Shown piece after piece: positions 38,301-49,709 of a stretch of DNA of 64,000 bases. The notes beneath the pieces are model-generated. The model did no database searches. It was not told the origin of the DNA and worked only from the letters and a program-made list of their open reading frames with translations. The stretch lies in the NCBI GenBank assembly GCA_029204225.1, contig CM055102.1:18928967-18992966 (forward strand). Reading direction: 5' to 3'. A program made the translations under genes and the position numbers. Each line of letters opens with the position of its first letter. Position 1 is the first letter of the stretch. This DNA comes from Diphasiastrum complanatum (Eukaryota > Streptophyta > Lycopodiopsida > Lycopodiales > Lycopodiaceae).

Positions 38301-38780
38301 AAATTCAAAGCTTAGTCCATTCAATATGAGTTGAACAAGCTCTTCATCCTTGATAGGGTCGCCTATAAAGGCTAGCTCTTTGTTCAATTCCTTTACTCTT
38401 AGGACAAAAGTATGTGCACTCTCTCCTTTCTTTTGATAGCTTCTATAGATTTGATTCTTCAAAGCTAACATTCTAGTTTGGTTCTTGGATTCGTAGACCT
38501 TTTGCAAAGTCTCCCAAACATCTTGAGCTGAAGTGCAATCTCCTACCTCTCTTAAGAGTTCATTTGCAACATTCATTTTTATGCAATGTAGTGCAACATT
38601 GCACCTCTTGATGTATTTGGCTTTTTCTTGAGGATGAATAGGTTCACCCTCCTTACCATTTACAATTTCCATCAGATCTTGCATGATCATGATAGATTCC
38701 ATTCTAACTTTTCATATGGAGTAGTTAGTTTTGTTGAGCCTTTCATTAGTATCCAAAAGATATGCATTTATAGATGCCAT
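35381..38780 (-). pseudogene. A2 gag-pol polyprotein, TGA stops and reverse transcriptase deletion
   Basis: It starts at ATG 38780. TGA at 38714-38712 replaces the Trp of IWKVR, and a second TGA at 36227-36225 replaces the Cys of GCKWVF; both are the same as in A1. The 825-codon open block between them has only about four residue differences from A1, including SSYMTS for SSHMTS in the protease and FKEEDP for FKGEDP. After MEQPQGFIE, at about 35960, the frame jumps into [18 protein letters not shown]. The deletion corresponds to A1 positions 5575-6143 and removes the YVDD catalytic box. RNase H and the tail LLTKPLQKTPFMKFRSSLG are intact to the stop at 35381. It cannot encode a working reverse transcriptase. 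Confidence 0.93.
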
Positions 38781-39578
38781 CTAGTCTCCTAATCAAGGAC
38801 TTGACACAAATGAAGGTTACTTCTATTGATTTGATTGAAGGTCTACCTTATCCCACTTCTTAGGGACCTGAAAAGATCAGTAATAGACTTCCTATAAAGA
38901 TCTAAGAATGATCTCTAACAAAATCAAATCATAGAATACTAGAAACAATGCACTTGCTTGATTGAAGTAGACAATACTAGTAGAATTGCCCCTCTTTCTA
39001 TAAAGAACATTAAAGCTTCCAAATGATCTGATCAAGAGTGAATTTCAGCAACCTAATATACTTCCAAAATCACTTGTAAAAGATCTAAATGGAACTTAAT
39101 GAGGATGCAACACAATCTACTATCCAATCACAAGCAAAAAATGATCAAAATTGATGAAAAATTGATCTAATTTGGTGCATAAGTCAAGCAATGGTTGGAC
39201 TGAACCTAAATCACTTTAGGAGGTGTCTACTACACCTTAGAACAGCCTTGAAGAGTCCCCAAAACTCTGATCTTCCCTCTCCTTGAATGCTAGAAAGCCT
39301 CCTCTATGAAATCACCTCCAAAACTTGCTTAGAAATCAATGCTTGGAGCAAGCAAAATTTGCTATCTTGGTAATGTGAATTGAATTCAACTTTGCCTCTG
39401 GTTTTAGACACCTAAACACCTGCAAATGAAGTCACACAACACCAATCTCCAATGTATTTGACTCACTTTGAGTTCTAGAATCAATACTAGATGCTAAGAT
39501 CCAATCTACACAAGATTTAGATCAAAAATTGTGATCAAATTGAATGAAAACCAAGGATTTAGCTCATTTCAGCCTTTA

Positions 39579-39591
39579 GGCTCTGATACCA
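39579..39591 (-). promoter_or_regulatory. A2 primer binding site
   Basis: TGGTATCAGAGCC on the minus strand, next to the right LTR, as in A1. Confidence 0.9.
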
Positions 39592-40273
39592 TGTAAAAAT
39601 TACAGCAAATAAGGATCCTAAAACACTTGAAATGATGAGGGAAACAATAGATTATGATTTCATAAAATTAGCACAAGTTGAACCATCAAAATCCATCAAA
39701 AATCTATGCTTGAACCTCACTAAATGGCCCAAATCCTTGAAGAAGGTTTCACACGTGTGAAAGTACGGCCTCCCACAGTCTGAGTACTGTACACCAGACC
39801 TACATTCAATCCTATAATCATTAGTAATCACAAGTACTCAAACAATTATGAACATAGAGAGCAATTGCACCATTATGAGAGAAAAAACATGAAATTGCTT
39901 GATCGATTTTGGTGAGATATCATCACCTATATATACATGATCCATCACGGTTTTGGGCAGGTATGAGTAGCCCTAAACCTATCCCTAATGCTAATTTTGG
40001 TGGATCTTTCATCCCTACCAAGTTAGGGTTGGAATCTTGGAGATCCCTCAATAATGCAAAAATTACCAAAAATAGCTCCTATTTTTTCTCCCTTGTATCT
40101 AAGCATAATTTGGACTCATTCCAAAGGTTCTAACACTTAGGTCTACTTGAGAACATCCTTATGAATGGAATCCTATGCTATTTGGCACGTGTGACAAGCC
40201 ACATCATGATCATCTAACTATTTACAAGTCATATGACCAAAACTAGTCAAGCTAGAATTGTGAATTTTTAATA
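39592..40273 (-). repeat. A2 right LTR (5' LTR)
   Basis: 682 bp with CACACGTGTG at 39750-39759 and the family-A TATA-like run at about 39927-39937. It shares ATAAAATT and CTCACTAAA with the A1 right LTR. The terminal CA has become TA. Confidence 0.95.
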
Positions 40274-40482
40274 CAAGGAGCAAACACATTGAAATTGCTC
40301 ATCATTTCGTGAGGGAAAAAGTGCAAGCTAAAGAGATCAAGCTCCAACACGTGCCATCATCAAGTTGCTTGGTTGATTTGTTTACTAAACCTTTACCTAA
40401 AGATTCATTTGTCAAGCTTAGATCTTCAATTGGAGTTATTGATAAAAGCATTGTGATCTCCAAGGCTAGATTTGAGGAGGAG
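40274..40482 (+). pseudogene. B RNase H tail and polypurine tract after A2
   Basis: The frame resumes as ARSKHIEIAHHFVREKVQAK and LVDLFTKPLPKDSFVKL, the usual end of a Copia polyprotein. The same frame runs on into the LTR as far as a stop at about 40521. GAGGAGGAG at 40474-40482 is the polypurine tract just before the 3' LTR. Joining across A2 with one CAAGG restores the reading frame, which confirms the insertion history. Confidence 0.9.
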
Positions 40483-41153
40483 TGTGAAAAATTGCCTACA
40501 TTGGCAAATCTAGCCATGTAGAATATTGTACATTTTGTCAATATTGTTTGTTGGTTACTTGAATGGCCAAAGTGCCACTTGTACATACACACCTAAAGTA
40601 GGTTACCACGAGTCAAGAGGAGTGGTTGTGTCTATTTGGTAGTGATTCCTACTTTGTAGGATCTAGACCATGATTTATGATGAGATTTGTACCTACCATG
40701 CACCTACCAAGCATGACTCTTGGTTCTAGGCTAGGGTTTTCACATTAGGGCAAGAAAGTGGAGTCTACTTCCTTATTACATGCTGGATTTTCACCTAACT
40801 TTGCAAAGGAAGTGTGTTTTACTATGTATAGATAGAAACTTTTTGGAGCCTCAAGGAGAAACTCGAGTTTCCTCTCATTGTATGGTGATTACTCTATTTT
40901 TTCAATGAAACCCAGCTTTGGCACTTTGTAAACACTGTCTACAGGCTGTACTACAGCCTTATTTCCACACGTGTGGAGTTGGATTAGACTATTTGATCAA
41001 TGCTTTGATTGTCTCTACTTGTTTCCTATCAAGCTGCTAAACTAGATCTTGTTTTCTGATGACTAGTTTCTGATAGATTGTTTAACAAGCATACAATCAC
41101 CTTGTGGATCATTCAAAGATCCATTTATGGTCCTTAGTACTGTACTTTTCACA
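40483..41153 (+). repeat. B 3' LTR
   Basis: 671 bp with CACACGTGTG at 40976-40985. A 20-bp deletion near 40828 separates it from the 5' LTR. Confidence 0.95.
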
Positions 41154-42260
41154 CCTCAATGGATGCCAACGGTATCTCTTTGGATGAAATGTATCTTCAT
41201 AAGAAAGAGAAACAACAATGACATACGTGTTAGTAAGATCATCATCTTGAATCACCCCAAGAAAAAATGATGTGAATCGCAAGCGCATTCACCGTACCTC
41301 ACCAAACCACTAATTTTGTAGATTGCACTCCTTAACTTCTCTGTCAAGGACCCTCTCAACACCAAGAGAAGCACAAACTGCATGCACAGAAAACAATTTG
41401 GTCTTGATCATTGAGATACATATATGCGCAATGAGATCATCATGAAATCACAAGACATGCCATAAAATGTAATCGACAATGTTGATATGGAAAAAAAGTC
41501 AAAAAACATGCCATGCCAAGCTGTAAAAATTGATGCTAGTCATGAGACTTTAGTCCACTTAGCTTGTTGTCCCTTGTGAAGGCACCCTTTAGGCATTGCA
41601 TGTTTCCTGTCGGAGTTCGAAAAGAGGCTATTGCCCTCTTTACAATCATCTCATTTCTCCTCGATAAGATCCATGGGGCCTTTGATAGGACAATTGAAGT
41701 CCCCACCGTTTGTGGCCATAAATCGGCCATCTTTCCCACTTCTTTTAGGTCATCTCATGCACCTTTTTATCTTTTGACCTGGTAAATCCCAAATTGTGCT
41801 CCCAACATTCTTGAATATGTGCATCGGGTCCGAAAGATGGTTTATCAACAATTCTCCCCAATATGGGAGTTCATGAAATATTGATAACCTCTTCATGCCA
41901 GGAGGTAGTCGCCCTAGATCTTGATTGGATCTCCAAATCCAAAGCCAATCACTTGCCTACATTAACAAACAAGCACACACATTGAATGCAGATTATATAT
42001 CGTTAGGAGAAACATAAAGAGAGTAATCATAAAATAAATAGATGACATGTACCATTAATTGGCCCAAATATGTGCTGTACCTTCATGGAATGAGGACGTT
42101 GGCCTTCAAGCCCATCATGCATAGGGTGATCGGGTTGAAGGTATCGAGTGTGGCCCTCATAAATCATCTTTCACAGATGTTGTAAGTGACGTGCTTGCAA
42201 CTACTCCCACAAACGGGGCACGCATTGTAACCACTAGTTTGGAGCCCTACATTGTTACAA
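41154..42260 (-). pseudogene. CACTA copy 2, middle segment
   Basis: The frame 41739-41536 gives KAPWILSRRNEM and GAFTRDNKLSGLKSHD, the conserved region after the transposase core. The Cys-rich CPxC segment at 42060-42230 is present but frameshifted relative to copy 1. 41154-41520 matches 25085-25440 of copy 1. Confidence 0.7.
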
Positions 42261-42406
42261 AACAACCAACTTAATCGTGGGTCCAATGTTCGAATTGAAA
42301 GAAAATTTGTGAATGCACATAAACTTTAATATAATACCATGAATCAAACCAATAACAAGGATATCTCACCTGAATATTCCCCATAGCCAAGAAAGTCATG
42401 CATCGT

Positions 42407-43105
42407 CTAAATCGAGATCCCCTTTACCACAACATCTCTTTGTCTCAATGGTCTTGATATATCGCTCACTTGAACTCCTTGCCATAGAATCTTTAGCTCA
42501 TCTATCAAGGGAGCCATATACACGTATATATTATTTGCCTTGTATTTTATGGAGATAAGAAGGGCGAGCACTAGGTGCCCCTTCTTTATACTTAGCCAAT
42601 GGGGGATGTAGTTTACAAGGACAACCGACCAAGTGGACCATGATGTGGAGCGCAAACCCAATGATTTCACACCATCCATGGCCAACCCCAAATGCAAATG
42701 GCGAGGCTCATCCCTAAACTCATGCCAGGTAGCATCCACATGCTTCCATGCTGGAGAATCGGCAGAGATCCTCATAGTATTGTCGGATGAAGGATTGCTC
42801 GAATGCCATGTCATTAGCTCCGCGATGGAATTTAAACACTTAAACATGTGGCGTATCCAGGGTATGATGGAAAAATGTCTTACCACCTTGACGAGTATGG
42901 TCACTCCTTGTAAATATTGCTTGTAGCGATGTTCCCCATAGCGTGGACATGTGCTTGCCCCCTCAAACTCATCTTGATATAAGATGCAATCGTTGGGACA
43001 TGCATGGATGCTCTTGTAATCCATGCTGACTGCGGATAGCATTTTTTTGGCTTCTTGTTGAGATGCCACCATGGTGTTATTTGGGGGCAACATTTTCCTG
43101 AGCAA
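42407..43105 (-). pseudogene. CACTA copy 2, TNP2-like transposase core
   Basis: The 232-residue frame is the same core as in copy 1, with the IHACPNDCILYQDE, FSIIPWIRHMFK, LHLGLAMDGVKSLG and STWSVVLVNYIPHWLS blocks. It is 24 residues longer at the C-terminus because the stop that ends the copy-1 frame is absent (ELKILWQGVQVSDISRP). Only a handful of residues differ from copy 1. It is still a fragment, without a start that joins it to the N-terminal domain. Confidence 0.85.
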
Positions 43106-43299
43106 ACTGCGACAAAATAAAAATTTATGTAATTATTTATATATAGTTTCTCGCAATGCATGAATAAAAAGTAAAACAAGATTAGAGCAATTTGTCTATA
43201 ACACACATTATGGAGCAAACAAGCTTAACCAAACAACTCTGTCACGGTCACATCCGACCACCCGTACTTAGTTTTCAAGTTCAAAAATAACAAACAAGC

Positions 43300-43990
43300 T
43301 CACAACTTTGACATTTGTGCACCCTTGTACAAAGGATGGGATGCCAAGCCACACATCATCTCTTCTTCCCTTGTCAATGTGGCCTCGGGTGAGTTTGTGA
43401 AGAATGCATCCATCATGCCATCCATGTCCCCCTCGTGATCATGCGATGTGAATGGCACATCCTCATGTGTTGTGTCTTCTCGAGACATCTCTTTGTGCAA
43501 GTCCACGGGTGGTGTATGCGAGGAAAGTGGTGGCTTTCGTGCGCTTGCACGTCTGAATCTTGCGGATTGCATGGCAATGTTTGGTTGAATTCTTCGATAG
43601 TCATGTGAGTGTGAGTCATCATCCTACACAATACAAGTGCAACAACAATAAAAAATAACAGAATATTCCTCCAATCAGAAAGGGCGCCAAACAACATACA
43701 TGGAAAGGAGTGTGTAATCATGTCTTTAATTTTAGCAATACAAAGAGGTTTACAAAGTATAACTCACCGAAGAACTGACCTCCGTCCGCACAAATAATGA
43801 CTCTCTCTCAATCTGACCATACATGTGAACATGTGATATAGTGGTACGTTGCTCTCGTCGCAGTGCATACTTACATTGTGCACATGGGCATGGTATTATC
43901 TGGTGTAACCAGGCCTCTGATCCTGTATGTGATGGTCTTGTCTCATCATCTGAGGATGAGGAATGTGAACTCGTCATTTGCATCGGTGGC
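43300..43990 (-). pseudogene. CACTA copy 2, N-terminal transposase-associated domain
   Basis: 43983-43750 encodes WLHQIIPCPCAQCKYALRRE and TTISHVHMYGQIE, the Cys-rich domain found at the N-terminus of CACTA transposases. 43572-43300 is the acidic linker. The upstream codons MQMTSSHSSSSDDETRPSHT give a plausible start at 43983 that copy 1 has lost. Confidence 0.75.
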
Positions 43991-44040
43991 AGTTGACAAT
44001 GGATGAAACACCAAATTAGAAAGGATTATCAATACATAAA

Positions 44041-44894
44041 ACAAACTAGATAAATGCATTGAGACGAACAAAAGACATGTATATAATAACTAAATTTGAG
44101 TCTAGTGCAACTAATCTCTCAAATTTAGCAGTACCTAGATATGCGATGCATGCCTACATGCATCATTAGATGTCTAGCCTCGCTCACCAGCTTTTTTTTA
44201 CTACACTATATTGTCGACTTTCTCAATATCCGGAAATAGGTTCGGACCGGTTTCTATAAGTACCGTCGGTTCCTATCTTTGGTTCCCAATATATATTGTT
44301 TTTATAAAAATTAATAAAAAATCATTTTGAAAATGATTATTGCTAAAATAGGCACTTGCTAAAAGCCATTAATGAATGTTAGGTTATGTACAGTGAATTG
44401 ATACTCGGTTATACCCCTCTCCAAGGCTCAAAGGGACCCGATGATTCTCAACCGTGGTCGGTTCTTACAAAGGAACATATCTGCCGGTTCTACACATAAG
44501 CCGGTTTAGCGTAAAAAGTGTACCCTCCGGTGATTAGAACCATGTTGATAAGCAGTTGAGAACTGAAAATAAAAAATCGTTACCCGACCAACACTGGTCA
44601 CCCAAGAATAGTGATTGGATGCCAAATACGTTGATGTTTGAACACTTATGACATCATTTAACCAGATGATCAATACAATTTAGCAGATGAGAAATTGTGC
44701 CATCAAGTGCACTATATATTCTTTGACAAGGCTTGGGAGGAGCCGACAATCTTTGAAAATTGTGTGTTTTTAGAATGCATTAATTTTGAGGTGATTTAGA
44801 ATGCATCAAATTAGAATGCACCTCGGAACAGACAAGGAATACTAATTTTAATTTAGTCAGGGCCTCAAAATTGCCCTTGGTATACTGAAGCTAC
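44041..44894. other. Flank of CACTA copy 2 with CACTA-like subterminal repeats
   Basis: At 44207 the string CACTATATTGTCGACTTTC begins with CACTA. It is followed by GGACCGGTTTC, ACCGTCGGTTCC and, further on, AAGCCGGTTTAG, reminiscent of the GACGG-rich subterminal repeats of CACTA elements. No matching far end was found, so a terminus is only suggested. Confidence 0.3.
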
Positions 44895-45555
44895 TGTGCG
44901 GTTTGTGTGGAAGATTTCAGATCCTTAAGATCCAATCTACTTGAATGATCTTTGGTTAGAAAGAGAAATACACTACCAATCTCACCAATGTAGAAAAATC
45001 AGCATCTACACACAAAATGAGATGCAAACACCAATATAACTTGATCAAACTTGAATGAAATGATAAAGTACTATTGTTCTCTGTACAAAACCAGAAAGCT
45101 ACTATATTTCACACGTGTGGATCCAAAAATAACAAATATAGATCATTCTACACATAGAATTGCAAGCAATCACCAAGATAGTGCACCAATGGATAGTCGA
45201 ACCCAAGAGAACCATGTATAAGCATGAAATGAGATAGAGAAGAGAGAATAATACTTTCTCCACAAGTTACATCCTTTTATAACAGGTCCAAACCCTATTT
45301 GGACACTTGGCTTGCCCACCAAAATGCTAACTCTACTAATTTTGGGTCTAAATTCAATGTACCCAACTATTCAAATTTGAGTCTACTCAAACTCGCATTC
45401 TAACTTTCCCACACTTTCAAAAAGTGTTTATTCAAATGAAATTTAGACTAATGGACTTTGAAAAGTCAATCTCTAAGTCTAAAACAAGTTTTGGCCTTAA
45501 TATGCCAAATATGGAAATATAGCAAAATGTGAGGAAACTAGTTGAATCTTTCACA
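44895..45555 (-). repeat. Probable 3' LTR of Copia F
   Basis: The right edge is clear: TTGAATCTTTCACA at 45542-45555 lies against a polypurine tract. The left edge is a guess, since no second LTR remains. It carries CACACGTGTG at 45110-45119. Confidence 0.55.
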
Positions 45556-45790
45556 CTCCCTCTTCAACTAGTTTTATTATAGACTTTGATAACACTCCAA
45601 GTGAAGTACTATGCTTCATGAACAAGTCTTTTCCCAATGCTTTGGTGAAGATATCAGCTACACATTCCCTTGAAGACACATGTTGAAGCTCCACCTCCTT
45701 TGCAATGACTTGCTCCCTCACAAAATGATATTGTATCTCAATATGCTTGCTCCTAGCATAGTTTTTGACCATAGAACTTTGATCCATCAT
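45551..45790 (-). pseudogene. F RNase H tail
   Basis: YARSKHIEIQYHFVREQVIA and CVADIFTKALGKDLFMKH form the canonical C-terminal end of a Copia polyprotein, ending at a stop just inside the LTR. Its N-terminal part and the whole reverse transcriptase are gone. Confidence 0.85.
45556..45571 (-). promoter_or_regulatory. F polypurine tract
   Basis: The minus strand reads CTAGTTGAAGAGGGAG directly before the LTR. Confidence 0.65.
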
Positions 45791-46373
45791 AAGAATAATC
45801 TACTTCCTAAAATAGATCTCCTTTTAATGATCATGTAATGTTTAAAATAGAAACAACCATAATTGATATAGAGAATAGTGTCCACTTGGGATGCTTCACT
45901 ATTTCTTACATCAATTTTACATGTCAAAATGTGACTAGAACATGAAGAATCAATTAAAATGTAAATGAACTCACCTCCAAATCTGAACTCTCTAGAAAAA
46001 TACATCAAACAAACAATAAATGTGGGTGATCAACTTTTGCTTGCATGTCTCCTCCTTTGTCCTTTGTTGCCATGTATTCACCATGATACTCCATGAATGA
46101 GCCTCCATCTCCATCTTGCCTCAAGATACCATCATATCTTGATGACTTGACCATGAATGAGTGACATAATGAACCTCCAATAGCTTCATTTCCATCAACA
46201 AAATCAGCCAAGAATGCTAGTACAAATCCAACATCAAAACAATGCTCATCAATGTAGCTAGTTTTACCATATCTTGACAATTTGCACACATCCACATGAA
46301 ATTTGTCAAACATGAGATAGAACAAGTAAGGTAAACTTGAACACCACTTCCTTGCTGATCCTTTGACCTTACT

Positions 46374-47139
46374 TTAGTCTTCAATAAGCTGCAAAAATAG
46401 ATCCATAACATCTTTGCCAATTACCTCTCCTTTGATGCTCTTGACTAGCTCCAAATCGCCAACTTCTCTTTTTACTAGTTGAAGCCCTTTGAGATCAACC
46501 TCTTGATCATCAACTTGACCATCAAAGTCACCACCATCCAAAGTAGGATCCTTCTCATCAACATCAAGAATGTTAGATCCATCCACTCTACCATCAATCA
46601 TGCTTGAAGACTCTTTTGGAATGTTCCCCTCATGAAAAATGACATCTCTACCAACAATCACTTTGTTAGTAGAAGGAATGTAAACCTTGTATGCTTTACT
46701 CACCTCACTATATCCAACAAAAATACCCCTTTTTGAAGATGGATCCTCTTGGTCCTATCATCAAGAGTAATGTTGACATAGCATGTGCATCCAAAGGTTC
46801 TTAGAAAGTTGACACTCGGCCTCCTCTTGAATAGCATCTCAAAAGGTGTCCTTCCATCCAAAATAGCACTCGGCTACCACCCATTGCACAAGAAATCAGC
46901 ACACAACAAAGCTTGATCCCAAAATGGCTTATCAAGGTTAGCACTTAACCTCATGGCTTCCTCACTTTCTCATAAAGTCCTATTCTTCCTCTCGGCCACT
47001 CCATTTTGTTGTGGGGTCCTTGATGGTGTATACTCCCTCTTGATCCCATGCTCATCACAAAAGGACTTGAACTTGTTAGATATGTACCATTAGAGAAGTT
47101 TTCGATTCTAAAAGGGCAGTATAAGAAATTGTGCCTCAA
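46374..47139 (-). pseudogene. F integrase C-terminus and linker
   Basis: 46703-46374 begins KAYKVYIPSTNKVIVGRDVI, the beta-strand block after the integrase core, and continues into an acidic linker. From 47100 to 46710 the strand also gives LDGRTPFEMLFKRRPSVNFL in another frame, the segment just upstream. Frameshifts and an apparent break near 47080 interrupt it. Confidence 0.75.
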
Positions 47140-47602
47140 TAAGAGAATGTTAGAAAGAGAATGATAAAATGACCAAATTTTTTCTCGTTTTCTTAGTTTC
47201 CGATGCTACCCGCCGTTAAGTTGTGTGGCTGGCTCATTTTTTGAAGTATATTAATAGTGCGCATGAAACAAATCATGCTGCCAAGAAACAAAGCACATGC
47301 CACAAGTGGGAGAAAATTCCCTCCTAAATTTCATGTGTAAAGGATCGAAGTTTTACATAATTAGAACCTCTAGCCTTTTAGATTTCTCCAGCCATGTTGC
47401 CACACTAATTTGCATGTCAGCTTGTCGAATACTTGTGAGTCATCCTGAGAATGACTTTGGGGAGCTTTGTCAGGAAGTTTTAGCAATGTGGGCTCCTTTT
47501 GCAACTTTTTATTGATGCTATATGTCTTGTTCTTGTAGATGCTGTGATTGCTTTTCGCAATATTTAGGTTTATTGTTATTCTGCTCTCCCTTAGATTAAT
47601 AG
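47140..47602. other. Unrelated insert within F
   Basis: No Copia match here, although integrase core sequence is expected between the flanking pieces. It may be a small insertion or replaced DNA. No terminal repeats were recognised. Confidence 0.4.
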
Positions 47603-48675
47603 TTAATATTGTTGTAGATAATGTATTGATGTTTCCAGCTTCTTGGTTGGGTAAGATGTTCCCTCTATTATTAGATTAACCACTCCTTTGTGCAAGATTA
47701 AGGGTTTGGAACCATGAGTATCCAAATGTACAAGCTGAAAAGGCTTTGTAGATCTAGAAATAGATCTAGTATAAGGTAGTCTATGTGACTTAGACAGAGC
47801 ACAAGACTCCCAAACATGCTTGACATCACTTAAGGAACTTGACCAATCACAACCTTCTTCCTTGCCATTACCTCTAATGACTTGAAGTTGAGGTGTCCCA
47901 TCCTTTTGTGCCAAACCTCTTGAATAGAAATTTGCTCCCTTGCAACACATCCAACTTGGTTAGCAATAACAGAAGCATCTAGTTTGAACAACTTCCCTTG
48001 CCTTTTACCTTTTCAAATCAAGACATCATTCCTTTTGATCAAACAAGCATCTCCATCAAACTCCACCTTGAGGCCTTTACCAAGGCATTTGGCTCACACT
48101 AAGTACATTCTTGGTAATAGACGGAATAAAAAGACATCCTCCAAATGAAGATTCCTATTTGTAGAGAGAGAAACAGGAATTGTGCCAATCCCTTTGATTG
48201 CACACTCACCATCATTGGCCGTGTAGATCACCCTCTTGTCATCTCCATATGCCAACAAAGAATTGAAGTACTCTTTGTAAAAGGTCATGTGTGAACTTGC
48301 TCCACTATCAATCCACCAAGGATCTAGATCTCCATCATTAGAAAGCATACATGAAGACATCACAAAAGCATCATCATTTGCATCTTGAACATCCAAACCA
48401 TCCTCATCAAAAGTAAGATTACCTTGCTTGTCTCCTTGATCTCTCTTCTTCTTGTAGCACTCACTTGCAAAGTGTCCTTTAATGTCACAATAGAAGCACT
48501 TGAGCTTTGATCTATCCTTCTTTTTGCCACTTGAAGAAGCATCCACTTGATCTTGCCCTTTAGACCACTTACTTTTGGTTTTGTCCTTGAATTTTCCCTG
48601 TGTGAACATAGCATCCTCTTGAAGTGTCAATGTAGATCCACCTCTTGCTTGAAGCCTATATTCCTCATTAATCAA
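47603..48675 (-). pseudogene. F gag knuckle, protease and pre-integrase
   Basis: 48675-48094 has CFYCDIKGHFASECYKKKRD (CCHC knuckle), then DPWWIDSGASSHMTF (protease) and YTANDGECAIKGIGTIPVSL. 47950-47603 has WESCALSKSHRLPYTRSIS and FQLVHLDTHG, where relatives have a His-Ser-Asp box. A frameshift at about 48100 separates them. The N-terminal gag is missing. Confidence 0.85.
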
Positions 48676-48684
48676 AGATCTCTT

Positions 48685-48783
48685 GAAGATCCATCAAAGC
48701 GGCTAGACTTTATTGGACTAGTACACCCTGCGTCCTCTAGACGAAAGCATTACATCATATTTGCTACTGATTACTTCACATAA
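48685..48783 (+). pseudogene. Ty3/gypsy integrase scrap
   Basis: About 32 codons read RLDFIGLVHPASSRRKHYII and FATDYFT before a stop. This is the first catalytic Asp block of gypsy integrases (DFIGP...P.SSRGHKYI..ATDYFTKW). Nothing upstream or downstream continues it. Confidence 0.7.
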
Positions 48784-48790
48784 GCCCAAC

Positions 48791-49420
48791 TCACTGATTA
48801 TCAAAAATAGTAAGTAGGACTAACATAGACTCTGGCGAAAGTGTAGGCAAAGTTCTTCTTAGAGAACTGATTTTTTTCTAGAAACTTTAAATTTTCCAAA
48901 AAAGATTACCAACAACTAGATGAACAATTACTTTGGCTTTCTATTTTTGATATTATCCTTCGTCGACCTGGCAGTAGATAGATCTGAATCACACATATGC
49001 ATAGTGAATCGGACAAAGGTTCGTTTTTTGTATTTTTTAGGGTTTTGGTGATTTTTTGGTGTTTTTTGATGTTTTTGCAAATCTGTTGAGAAATAATCTT
49101 TGCCCTTCAATATGAAAGTTCTGTGAATGAAACTGAAACTTCCTGCAACTTGGCGAAGGTTTTCTATAAGGGGGTAAAAATTTATCAAATCTGATGACAA
49201 TTTCTCATATCCAAATGGATTTTAAGATTGGTGATCTGAATAGCTTTTTTTGCACAACAATCAGATTAGATTTCAAACAAGAAGATCAACTCAAATCAAG
49301 CAAAATCAAGGCTCAATCTATCTCTAAAATGCAATTTTTAATCCTACTTATGCCAAAACAAGATGCCTAATGCAAGCTAACATCCATCCAAACATGCTGC
49401 AAACTGATAAATTGGCGTAG
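48791..49420. other. Gap with no recognisable gene
   Basis: AT-rich sequence. It may be internal or LTR sequence of the gypsy relic that owns the primer site at 49421. Confidence 0.4.
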
Positions 49421-49443
49421 CTCCCCGGCAACGGTGCCAAAAT
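49421..49443 (-). promoter_or_regulatory. Gypsy-type primer binding site relic
   Basis: The minus strand reads TTTTGGCACCGTTGCCGGGG, one base off the common plant gypsy primer-site string. A 5' LTR should lie to its right, from about 49444, but no partner was found. Confidence 0.65.
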
Positions 49444-49709
49444 CGTTGTGGGACTATTTCCTACCCTAGCCTCAACCTAAGATCCAAGCACACAAGCATC
49501 AAGGAGATGAGATTAGATGTCACGCGTAGGTTCAATCCCATGAGAGCCATAGATCAAACTCCAGCATGCATTGATGATCCACAATTAACACTAAGATCCA
49601 TTAACACTCATAAAATCTAGAAAAGATTATGATTTGCATGAATGACATTTAAGCATACAAGCCCATGTGGGGGGCCCTCCCTTGTGTGAAGAGAGGAAAA
49701 AAAAATGTG
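49444..49709. other. Possible LTR of the gypsy relic
   Basis: This is the sequence just outside the primer site. I see no gene; its identity as LTR is inferred from position only. Confidence 0.35.

Larger units (their letters stand above)
34685..40273 (-). mobile_element. Copia element A2, minus strand, nested in Copia B
   Basis: 5589 bp with 682-bp LTRs and target duplication CAAGG (34680-34684 and 40274-40278). The far-right base pair is TA instead of CA. It is nearly identical to A1 but lacks 569 bp of reverse transcriptase and does not carry the A1 25-bp duplication. These two indels account exactly for the 594-bp length difference. Its gag-pol has the same two TGA stops as A1. Confidence 0.95.
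29583..41153 (+). mobile_element. Copia element B, plus strand, containing Copia A2
   Basis: The LTRs are 29583-30273 (691 bp) and 40483-41153 (671 bp); the 20-bp difference is one deletion in the right LTR. CCTCA flanks both ends (29578-29582 and 41154-41158). Between them lie the primer site, a gag-pol frame with two nonsense codons, and a polypurine tract. About five base differences between the LTRs mean it is also young. A2 interrupts the RNase H tail at 34680. Confidence 0.95.
28850..44040 (-). mobile_element. CACTA copy 2, split by Copia B (itself split by Copia A2)
   Basis: The CACTA-like sequence is in two pieces, 28850-29582 and 41154-44040. They are continuous with each other when compared with copy 1 at about 25085-25095, where the same DUF4218-like text runs on uninterrupted (GCTGCCTCAATGGATGAAAT). 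The inserted block is Copia B with target duplication CCTCA. Between 42400 and 43600 the sequence is very close to copy 1, so the two copies share recent ancestry. Confidence 0.85.
45556..48675 (-). mobile_element. Copia element F, internal region, decayed and truncated
   Basis: Read leftward it gives gag knuckle and protease (48675-48094), pre-integrase (47950-47603), integrase C-terminus (47100-46700) and linker (46703-46374). The end of RNase H follows (45790-45551). Reverse transcriptase is missing and the 5' end stops at 48675, beside a gypsy scrap. The gag-pol style matches families A and B. Confidence 0.85.
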
